A stretch of 64,000 nucleotides of DNA from Lactobacillus agrestimuris (lineage in GTDB: Bacteria; Bacillota; Bacilli; Lactobacillales; Lactobacillaceae): positions 1 through 64,000 of the forward strand of contig NZ_CALPCQ010000001.1 in assembly GCF_943193025.1 (NCBI RefSeq), read 5' to 3'. Under the pieces are notes generated by a model, which worked only from the letters and a program-made list of their open reading frames with translations, made no database searches and was not told the DNA's origin. Positions within the stretch are counted from its first letter, which is position 1; each line of letters starts with the position of its first letter. Position numbers and translations under genes: made by a program. This document shows positions 15,892 through 21,678 of this stretch, one piece after another.

Positions 15892-15999
15892 CATATGTTA
15901 TCAAATTATGGCGATAATGTGGAAGTAAGACTAAGCTCGCTAGAAGTATACATATAAGTTGATTGGCCTCTTGAGATACTAAGTGAGGCAAGATTAAAT
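15892..15999 (+). repeat. promoter-leader repeat, copy 1 (decayed)
   Basis: It aligns along its length with 16240-16349: both start CATATGTT, both contain a TATA-rich box followed by ATAAGTTGAT / GTAAGTTGAT, and both end with CTAAG(T/C)GAGGCA and a short A/T run. In this copy the place of the downstream ribosome-binding site reads GCTGAAG instead of TTGGAGG, and no GG-leader gene follows. It looks like the remains of a second bacteriocin unit. Confidence 0.6.
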
Positions 16000-16239
16000 T
16001 GCTGAAGTGTAATATTATTAAGAATTTTGGAAAAGTAATGTTAGGATGTACTTTACTTTCACCAGTGTCAGAAAAATGGAAAGTACAGAAAAGGCTATAT
16101 CGGTAAAAATGAAAAGAATAGTAGAGAACAGTATATTCGAGAAGGACGTACTTTATCTAAAAGTAAATTAGATAAACGGTGACTTTTTTATATAGGGACC
16201 AGTTTTTAGTCAAATTGTGTAGTATGACAAAATTTGACG

Positions 16240-16349
16240 CATATGTTGTCAATTTAGGATGATTGCGTGGAGAAGAAGCTATTCCTGTTAGAATTATATA
16301 TGTAAGTTGATGAGACGCTTAGAACTACTAAGCGAGGCAGGCTTAAAAA
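16240..16349 (+). promoter_or_regulatory. bacteriocin promoter and leader, copy 2 (active-looking)
   Basis: It contains a TATG word repeated at 16223 and 16242, just upstream and at its start, a -10-like ATTATATATGTAAG (16293-16306) and a small perfect hairpin CGCTTAG / CTAAGCG (16316-16334). The hairpin sits 20 bases before the GGAGG of the peptide gene. The promoter box resembles those at 2437 and 15936, so control by the LytTR regulators is likely. Confidence 0.55.
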
Positions 16350-16369
16350 TTTATTGGAGGTATATAATT

Positions 16370-16507
16370 TTGACTAATACAATTACATTTACGCAATTGA
16401 ATTCAGATCAATTAGTTAATATCGTAGGTGGTAGTAAAAGACATCATCCATGGTATTGGTCAATTGAACAATTTGGCCAAGGCTTTTTAAGTGGTTTAAC
16501 TAGTTAG
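16370..16507 (+). CDS. double-glycine bacteriocin-like peptide 1
   Basis: A 45-residue precursor starting at TTG 16370, with GGAGG (16356-16360) 9 bases upstream. The leader of 21 residues ends LNSDQLVNIVGG, with Leu at -12, Leu at -7, Ile at -4 and GG. The predicted mature peptide has only 24 residues. It begins SKRHHPWYWS and ends GQGFLSGLTS, giving a GxxxG motif (GFLSG). The basic start, aromatic W-Y-W patch and GxxxG suit one half of a class IIb two-peptide bacteriocin, although the peptide is short for that class. A pheromone role is possible. An in-frame ATG at 16307 lies in the leader region without a ribosome-binding site, so it was not used. Confidence 0.75.
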   Translation: MTNTITFTQLNSDQLVNIVGGSKRHHPWYWSIEQFGQGFLSGLTS

Positions 16508-16561
16508 TTATAGGTAAAAAGATACTGTTGTTAGAAAGTTGCTAGAAAGTTGAGGAGAAAA

Positions 16562-16729
16562 ATGAATAATAATTTTGAAATGGTTAGTGTTAAAGAATTG
16601 AAAAGTATTGAAGGTGGACGTCGAGGTCATTCATCAGCTTGGAATTACGGTTATCAAACTGCCAAGGGAATTAAGGGTGGCGTAGTTGCTTATAACATTT
16701 TAAAAACTGTAGTTGAGGTTTTTGGTTAA
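16562..16729 (+). CDS. double-glycine bacteriocin-like peptide 2
   Basis: A 55-residue precursor with a strong GAGGAG site before the ATG. The leader of 19 residues ends VSVKELKSIEGG, with Val at -12, Leu at -7 and Ile at -4. The predicted mature 36-mer begins RRGHSSAWNYGYQTAKGIKG and continues as a hydrophobic helix (VVAYNILKTVVEVFG). GIKGG gives a GxxxG motif. It shares with peptide 1 a basic start containing His, an aromatic patch, then a GxxxG helix. It starts 54 bases after that gene and overlaps the putative immunity gene by one base. A two-peptide bacteriocin made of the two products is the simplest reading. I do not recognise a described bacteriocin with this sequence. Confidence 0.78.
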   Translation: MNNNFEMVSVKELKSIEGGRRGHSSAWNYGYQTAKGIKGGVVAYNILKTVVEVFG

Positions 16730-16893
16730 TGATAAAAAATAAAACAAGCATTACATTTGGTATTGCAAATACATTACTTTTAGTCAGTTTTATTTGGCAT
16801 CCCAAAACCAATTTCGGTAAACTTGTTTTTGCGGTCATGTTTGTAATGATTTTAGTATTGTTTATTATAGATGCTATTGAAGCTAATCATTAG
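16729..16893 (+). CDS. small membrane protein, probable bacteriocin immunity protein
   Basis: A 54-residue protein with two membrane helices: SITFGIANTLLLVSFIW, a short loop HPKTNFGK, then LVFAVMFVMILVLFIIDAI. The size and layout fit the small membrane immunity proteins of lactacin-F-like loci. Its ATG shares the final A of the peptide 2 stop codon (TAATG), so it is translationally coupled. A terminator follows directly, so the unit is peptide 1, peptide 2 and immunity gene. Confidence 0.7.
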   Translation: MIKNKTSITFGIANTLLLVSFIWHPKTNFGKLVFAVMFVMILVLFIIDAIEANH

Positions 16894-16908
16894 AATTGTA
16901 TATATAAA

Positions 16909-16944
16909 AATCCAATTTTGATTATAGATCAAAACTGGATTTTT
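16909..16944 (+). terminator. terminator of the bacteriocin structural operon
   Basis: AATCCAATTTTGAT and ATCAAAACTGGATT pair with one mismatch around a 5-base loop and are followed by TTTT. Confidence 0.85.
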
Positions 16945-16994
16945 GTTATATCACTATTTCATAAAACATTAGATATCAAAAAATGGGTGAACTT

Positions 16995-17795
16995 ATGGAA
17001 AATAAATATTATTTGGCAATAGCTGATGAAGTTGAACTAGATCATAAGGATAATGTGAAGAAAACGATAATTGGATTAATCATACTGGAAGTAATGCTTC
17101 AGCTATGTTATCAACTTTACCCAGTTTTATTGAGTTTATTGAGTAAAAATTGTCGCGTTATAGTAATGGCCATCTTAGTTACATTTTTTGTTGCGGTTAC
17201 AAAACATTTTAGTTTCACTACTAGGGTATTTAACAAGCAAGTAAAACCACTAGACAAATGGTTAATAAAGATTACTTTGATTATTTTGGTATTGAAAGTG
17301 TTGTTGGATTTAATCAATGTTAGTTCAGTGTTTAAATTACCAATACATCAAGTTGTTGTAATTGGCTTAGCAGCCCTAATTGCCGCGGTTTGTGAAGAAT
17401 TCATGTTTAGGGGGATTCTCTTCGATATTTTCTTGTTAATCTTTCGTAAAAGCAAGTTTAATATTTTCTGGACAGCTATAACAAGCTCTGCCTTGTTCAG
17501 TTTATCTCACTTGATTAATTTAACCCATCAACCTCTTATTTCAACCCTAGGTCAAATAATAATTACATTTCTTTTAGGCTTGATTTTTAGTTATTTGCAT
17601 ATATGGACCAATGGGTTGACGTGGTGTATAATTTTCCACTTTTTTCAAGATTTTTCTCCACAGTTAGCAAAATCAGATTTAGGTAATCCTCATATTGTCG
17701 GGGTAATGATAATGAATGTTCCAGTAATAATTGTTATGCTAATCTGTATTTATGCTTTCAATACCAGATATTTGAAGTTGAATAATAGTAAGTAA
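16995..17795 (+). CDS. CPBP-family intramembrane protease (putative immunity or modification protein)
   Basis: A 266-residue membrane protein of the CAAX protease / bacteriocin-processing (CPBP, Abi) family. The three motifs are present: CEEFMFRG (EExxxR), LFSLSHLIN (FxxxH) and IIFHFFQDF (HxxxD). Six to eight membrane segments are predicted. Family members are often found at the end of class II bacteriocin loci, where some confer self-immunity. The ATG at 16995 is used because GGGTG (16985-16989) lies just upstream of it; the in-frame ATG at 16983 has no ribosome-binding site. It lies after the bacteriocin terminator, so it has its own transcript or depends on read-through. Confidence 0.85.
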   Translation: MENKYYLAIADEVELDHKDNVKKTIIGLIILEVMLQLCYQLYPVLLSLLSKNCRVIVMAILVTFFVAVTKHFSFTTRVFNKQVKPLDKWLIKITLIILVLKVLLDLINVSSVFKLPIHQVVVIGLAALIAAVCEEFMFRGILFDIFLLIFRKSKFNIFWTAITSSALFSLSHLINLTHQPLISTLGQIIITFLLGLIFSYLHIWTNGLTWCIIFHFFQDFSPQLAKSDLGNPHIVGVMIMNVPVIIVMLICIYAFNTRYLKLNNSK

Positions 17796-17817
17796 AAATA
17801 TTTATTGCCAACACCAA

Positions 17818-17832
17818 GGCTCTTTGTCAAAT
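17818..17832 (+). repeat. possible insertion-sequence end remnant, copy 2
   Basis: GGCTCTTTGTCAAAT, nearly identical to the word at 10137 and in the same orientation. The two copies enclose the second bacteriocin locus. No transposase or full inverted repeat is seen. Confidence 0.3.
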
Positions 17833-17930
17833 ACCCTAAAGTATGAAGGTATATAGAAACAATCAATTTGATCAGACGTAAATTCTTCATGCCTTTGCAT
17901 AATATGAAAGTGGTATATAGACATCACTGA

Positions 17931-18068
17931 ATTTCATCTACATTACAAGAAGCTTTAGAAAAAATTGAAGATAAAATTTTTGATTTACCGCATAAAACAG
18001 TATTATATGTTACTCATGTATACAGTAATAAACTCATCAACAAGGCAGATCAAATTATTCAATTCTAG
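17931..18068 (+). pseudogene. C-terminal remnant of an ABC transporter ATPase
   Basis: A 45-codon open frame ending at TAG 18066-18068. It reads SSTLQEALEKIEDKIFDLPH, then KTVLYVTHVYSNKLINKADQ and IIQF. This corresponds to the end of an ABC ATPase after Walker B: a degenerate D-loop, the H-loop histidine in VTH, and the following KADQII strand. Walker A, signature and start codon are gone. It is a relic of a bacteriocin- or drug-type ABC transporter. Confidence 0.65.
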
Positions 18069-18172
18069 TAAAAATACAATTTTTATATCAATAGTATTAA
18101 GTTTATATACGGAAGGCTTTTCTCGAGCAAAGAAGATATGATTGTTAAATTTTAAAACATGGGATTAATTAG

Positions 18173-18210
18173 GGCCTGAATTCGATTGAATATCGAATTC
18201 AGGCCTTTTC
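18173..18210 (+). terminator. strong rho-independent terminator
   Basis: GGCCTGAATTCGAT and ATCGAATTCAGGCC form a perfect 14-bp stem with a 5-base loop, followed by TTTTCTTC. It stands after the decayed region and may once have ended the lost transporter gene. Confidence 0.85.
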
Positions 18211-18238
18211 TTCTTTATTAAATTTAGACATAGAAAAA

Positions 18239-18265
18239 GACCTAAAAGTATTTCACTTTTAGGTC
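18239..18265 (-). terminator. terminator of the ClC gene
   Basis: GACCTAAAAGT and ACTTTTAGGTC form an 11-bp stem with a 5-base loop. On the minus strand a T-run follows it. It lies 20 bases after the clc stop. Confidence 0.85.
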
Positions 18266-18286
18266 TCACTACAGAATCGACTTTTT

Positions 18287-19633
18287 TTAATCCTTTAAAG
18301 GTTTAAAGTTCATTTGAATTCTAAGTGCTTCATAAATTGGTTTACCACCAAGGAGATCAAGAACGTAATATGCGACAAAAGTTGTTATGATCATTGGTAA
18401 TACTTGTTCAACGCTGCCAACCATTTCAGTAATTAAGATTACAGCAGTAAATGGAGCCTTTTCAATTGCGCCAAAGTATGCAGCCATTGAGATAACAACT
18501 ATATGTGGATAATAATCTGGACTTAATAAATTAGAATGGATGAAAATACTTGCGAATAGTACTCCAAGTGACGTTCCTAATACTAAGATTGGCATAAAGA
18601 TACCACCAGGAACTGATGCTCCGTATGAAATCATAGAAAATAAGAATCTAATCAAAAATACAATTAATGGGACCATTAAGAAAGTCCATGCACCCATATT
18701 AATATGAGTATCCGCACTGCGATTTACTAAATCGTTGATTAAAACATGTGAGCCACCAAGCATATGCGCATCCCAAAGTCCAACTGGAATAATTAATATG
18801 AAAGCAATTATACTGTGATATTTCGACGGGATTAACTTTATCTTACTATATAGTGGTTTAAGGCTTAATAATGCATATTGGTAAACATAAGCAAGTAATC
18901 CAAGGATAATTCCAATAATTGGTAAAAGCCAGTATGATTGAAGTGGTAAATGATTTCTAATAGGTAGGTATAGACACGGTGTAGTACCAAAGAATAAAAC
19001 TGTAACAAAGTCAGCTGAAAAACTCGCAGCTAATGCTGAAAGAACATTGTGTGGTTTAAATTCGAAGGTAATTTCTTCAACAAGAAAAAAGACACCAGAT
19101 AAAGGTGCACTAAAGGCTGCCGAAAGACCAGCTGCTACACCACTTTCTTGTAAAATTCTAATTTCTTCTTTGTCACCATGAAAAATTTCTTCCCCAAGTC
19201 CTTGACCGATCATTGATCCCATTTGGATACATGGGCCTTCACGTCCAAGCATTAATCCAGGACAAATTGATAGCAAACCACCAACAAATTTTCTCCAAAG
19301 GATTGCCCACCAAGGCATTTTGTTTTCATTAATAAAAATTGCTTCGATTTGTGGTACACCTGAACCAGTTAATTCATTCAAATAGGGACCAATTATTTTT
19401 CCTAATACTAAAGTAATCAAAACCATTAATATTATATAAGGAATCATTAGCCAAGGATTATTGGCCATTTGCGGATAAATGTTGTACAAAATTTGCATTG
19501 TATGATCAATTATCCAACGGAAAATACTTACAACGAGGCCAGTTATTAAACCGACAGCGATTCCTCTGGCTAGAGTGAAGGTCAATTTAGAAGCAAAACC
19601 TTGTCCAAGTATTTGATTTGCTTTTTTGATCAT
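18287..19633 (-). CDS. ClC-family chloride channel / H+-Cl- exchanger
   Basis: A 448-residue polytopic membrane protein. The selectivity-filter motifs are intact: GSGVPQ, LGREGPCIQMGS with the gating Glu, and PGGIFMPILV. The segment FLVEEITFEF carries a glutamate pair at the place of the internal proton glutamate of E. coli ClC, which favours a proton-coupled antiporter. Such proteins help in acid resistance or fluoride/chloride handling. No CBS domains are present. The start is the ATG at 19631-19633 because AGGAG lies just upstream. A longer in-frame opening to 19702 has no ribosome-binding site. It is a single gene with its own terminator. Confidence 0.93.
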   Translation of the reverse strand: MIKKANQILGQGFASKLTFTLARGIAVGLITGLVVSIFRWIIDHTMQILYNIYPQMANNPWLMIPYIILMVLITLVLGKIIGPYLNELTGSGVPQIEAIFINENKMPWWAILWRKFVGGLLSICPGLMLGREGPCIQMGSMIGQGLGEEIFHGDKEEIRILQESGVAAGLSAAFSAPLSGVFFLVEEITFEFKPHNVLSALAASFSADFVTVLFFGTTPCLYLPIRNHLPLQSYWLLPIIGIILGLLAYVYQYALLSLKPLYSKIKLIPSKYHSIIAFILIIPVGLWDAHMLGGSHVLINDLVNRSADTHINMGAWTFLMVPLIVFLIRFLFSMISYGASVPGGIFMPILVLGTSLGVLFASIFIHSNLLSPDYYPHIVVISMAAYFGAIEKAPFTAVILITEMVGSVEQVLPMIITTFVAYYVLDLLGGKPIYEALRIQMNFKPLKD

Positions 19634-20006
19634 TTTAAAATCTCCTAAATATTTTATATGTATATATATCGTATCATTTTTGAAATAAAAAAAGACAGTC
19701 AAAATGACTGCTTCAAGGAGATTTATCTTATTATTTCCAATTCCAAGGATCCCAAATTTTGATTCTTCAAAATATGGATGTTAAAGATATTAATCAATTA
19801 GTTGGCAAGGTTGAATTTAATTAAAACTATTGACAAAAACCAAAGGCATGATTATCATTTAATCGATCAAGTACAACTTTTAAATTAGTCCCGTGAGGCT
19901 AGCAAAGTGATTCGTTTAAAGTTTAATAATGATTAACTTTACAGAGAAGCTCCTAGTCTAACCAGATTCAGGAGTTTTTTTCATAGGGCAAGTACAGGAG
20001 GTAAAA
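19634..20006. other. spacer between clc and pyrR
   Basis: This stretch between divergent genes contains a short hairpin (CAGTCA / TGACTG near 19696), AT-rich sequence without a credible gene, and the PyrR-dependent attenuator described separately. TTGACA near 19829 followed by AT-rich sequence may be the pyrR -35 box, but the -10 box is not clear. Confidence 0.5.
19887..19981 (+). ncRNA. PyrR-binding attenuator upstream of pyrR
   Basis: AGTCCCGTGAGGCT (19887-19900) matches the PyrR RNA-binding consensus ARUCCNGNGAGGYU at every position. A terminator hairpin follows: CTCCTAGTCT pairing with AGATTCAGGAG, then seven T. Uridine nucleotides bound to PyrR should stabilise the binding loop and so favour termination. 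Confidence 0.9.
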
Positions 20007-20549
20007 ATGGCTAAGCAAATTTGGGATGAACTCGCAATGAAGAGAGCACTAACTAGAATTACTTATGAAATTATTGAACATAATAAAGGTACACAAGATT
20101 TAGTTCTTGTCGGAATTAAAACTCGTGGTGTTTATCTTGCTCAAAGAATTCATGATCGAATCAAAGAGCTTGAAGGAGTTGATGTGCCTTTAGGTGAACT
20201 TGATATTACTCTTTATCGTGATGATCGTCATGATGCAAGTTTAAAGCAAGATCCAGTTATCAATTCTGAACAAGTTGGAGCTGAGATTAATGATAAGAAT
20301 GTCGTTTTAATCGATGATGTAATTTACACCGGTCGAACAATTAGAGCGGCCATGGATGCCCTAATGGATCAAGGCCGCCCAAGAACAATTAGTGTTGCTG
20401 CTTTGGTTGACCGTGGTCACCGTGAATTACCAATTAAAGCTGACTTTGTTGGCAAAAATATTCCTACATCAACTGATGAACAAGTTGCTGTTAAGATGAA
20501 AGAAATAGATAAAGTTGATGAAGTAATACTTAACTCGCTTCAAAAATAG
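20007..20549 (+). CDS. pyrR: PyrR bifunctional attenuation protein / uracil phosphoribosyltransferase
   Basis: A 180-residue type I phosphoribosyltransferase-fold protein. The PRPP-binding motif is [21 protein letters not shown], with [13 protein letters not shown] near the N-terminus. It binds pyr mRNA leaders when UMP/UTP is high and has some UPRTase activity. It is preceded by its own attenuator and GGAGG. A second attenuator follows its stop codon, but no pyrimidine gene comes after it in this window. Confidence 0.95.
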   Translation: MAKQIWDELAMKRALTRITYEIIEHNKGTQDLVLVGIKTRGVYLAQRIHDRIKELEGVDVPLGELDITLYRDDRHDASLKQDPVINSEQVGAEINDKNVVLIDDVIYTGRTIRAAMDALMDQGRPRTISVAALVDRGHRELPIKADFVGKNIPTSTDEQVAVKMKEIDKVDEVILNSLQK

Positions 20550-20569
20550 ATACTTATCAACCTTTTAAT

Positions 20570-20646
20570 TGGCTCCAGAGAGGGCCAGAACGGTTTTCAT
20601 ACGCAATTGCCGAAGCCTGGGGTCTAATAGACTTCAGGCTTTTTTA
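20570..20646 (+). ncRNA. second PyrR-type attenuator, orphan
   Basis: GCTCCAGAGAGGGC (20572-20585) keeps the core UCCNGNGAGG of the PyrR site. The two outer base pairs have changed together (A-U to G-C and R-Y to C-G), so the stem is conserved. A terminator follows: AGCCTG..GTCT pairing with AGAC..CAGGCT and a run of T. It starts about 20 bases after the pyrR stop. No pyr gene or uracil permease follows. Confidence 0.75.
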
Positions 20647-20731
20647 TTAAGTAAATTAAAATGATCAGACTTAAAAATTTTGCAGCTAGCTTTATTAAGC
20701 GAGTGGAATCCATACTAGTTTTAAAATAAAC

Positions 20732-20767
20732 AAAAGGAACTAAGTTAAACTTAGTTCCTTTTTCATA
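20732..20767 (+). terminator. rho-independent terminator
   Basis: AAAAGGAACTAAGT and ACTTAGTTCCTTTT form a perfect 14-bp stem with a 3-base loop and a T-run. It probably once ended the operon controlled by the orphan attenuator. Confidence 0.85.
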
Positions 20768-21450
20768 TTTGTTATTAGCAGAAATAGTTAATTAATAATT
20801 AACCGCTATATAAAATAGACGTGTTTAGATGTTACATTTAGATAGAACCACGCTATAGTCATTCAGTATATTATTTATTTGCTGATAAATAAAAGTATTA
20901 TTAGATCATAGTTGTTTCAAATAGTGAGATAAATGAATAGTTTTGCTTCAAAACAACTTTCTTCAATTAAATGAAGGTGGGTAACACACCCAATAAACTA
21001 ATAAACAGTATTTCGTAATATGTAGTGAATCAAAATAAATAGACATTATCGAAACTATTGTCGTTTAATAAATGCAAATATGCTTCATTTCCCATATATT
21101 GTTTATGAAATAAGTAGCTAGTAGTGTTTTTGGTATATTTAGCTACTTATGTCCTATATGGTAATGTACTACTATTATACGACAAAATTTGTTAAAGGTA
21201 TACTAATAAGTTTAGTATATTAGTTAAAAAAACAGACCAATAAAAAAAGATTAGAAAAATGATTATATAACATGGTTTACATTAAAAAATAGCAAAAAAT
21301 ATGCTGATATGCTTACATATTAGATACATAAAGATGACAATATAACTTTAAATAACATGCGAAATATTGAAATATGTCAGTTGAATTTGTTAGAATACTC
21401 TTAGTTTTAATATATTGATTATATGAGAGAGTAATAGATGAGGCGTATGA

Positions 21451-21636
21451 ATGTTGACTGAATCAGAAATAACGAATTTATTAAATAAGAAACGAACGAA
21501 ATCATTAGTTAGTTTAATTAAAATTTATAGGGCATCAAATTTTGATGATCAATCAATCAAACAACAGGTTATGTCAATTTATGGACGCTCGTTTAATAAT
21601 AATGAATTAACGTATTTAATTGAAAAAATTAAGTAA
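21451..21636 (+). CDS. small hypothetical protein, 61 residues
   Basis: A 61-residue basic, mostly helical protein starting MLTESEITNLLNKKR and ending TYLIEKIK. It has no signal peptide or membrane helix. GATGAGG (21437-21443) is well placed before the ATG, and a strong terminator follows the stop, which supports a real gene. I do not recognise the family. The pattern of leucines and lysines could fit a small DNA-binding or partner protein, but nothing specific can be said. Confidence 0.55.
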   Translation: MLTESEITNLLNKKRTKSLVSLIKIYRASNFDDQSIKQQVMSIYGRSFNNNELTYLIEKIK

Positions 21637-21638
21637 AA

Positions 21639-21678
21639 AAAGAAGCAGCGAACTTCAAATCCGCTGCTTCTTTTGTTT
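21639..21678. terminator. bidirectional terminator between the small gene and pepX
   Basis: AAAGAAGCAGCG and CGCTGCTTCTTT form a perfect 12-bp stem with an 11-base loop. A-run and T-run flank it, so it serves both converging genes. Confidence 0.9.

Larger units (their letters stand above)
15846..16369 (+). other. spacer with two copies of a bacteriocin promoter-leader
   Basis: This stretch between the accessory gene and the first bacteriocin-like gene holds two diverged copies of one promoter and leader unit (15892-15999 and 16240-16349). Between them lies about 240 bases of apparently decayed sequence with short open frames that I cannot identify. The longest is a 41-codon frame at 16046-16171 with a weak ribosome-binding site. 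Confidence 0.6.
17796..18286. other. 491-bp spacer with decayed sequence and two terminators
   Basis: No intact gene is seen. It contains an IS-end-like word (17818), two TATATAGA-containing copies about 60 bases apart (17851 and 17915), an ABC-ATPase remnant (17931-18068), a strong plus-strand terminator (18173) and the clc terminator on the minus strand (18239). Confidence 0.6.
20550..21450 (+). other. 901-bp gene-poor, AT-rich region
   Basis: This holds the orphan PyrR attenuator (20570-20646), a 22-codon frame without ribosome-binding site (20661-20729), a strong terminator (20732-20767), and then about 680 AT-rich bases without a credible gene on either strand. In the latter are an 11-bp inverted repeat ATAAGTAGCTA (21110-21120 / 21140-21150) and an 8-bp one TATACTAA (21199-21206 / 21212-21219) that could be regulatory. 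No structured RNA family was recognised. Confidence 0.55.

Noticed and set aside
16046-16171. 41-codon open frame between the two bacteriocin promoter copies
   Set aside because: It has only a weak TTAGG upstream and no GG leader, and its product (MYFTFTSVRKMESTEK onward) looks like nothing known. It sits in sequence that appears decayed.
20661-20729. 22-codon frame after the orphan PyrR attenuator
   Set aside because: There is no ribosome-binding site, and the peptide does not resemble PyrB, UraA or CarA starts. It is noted only as part of the orphan attenuator finding.
20860-21400. Possible 6S RNA, tmRNA or RNase P RNA in the gene-poor stretch
   Set aside because: None of the conserved cores of these RNAs is visible, and the AT content is too high for a long stable fold.
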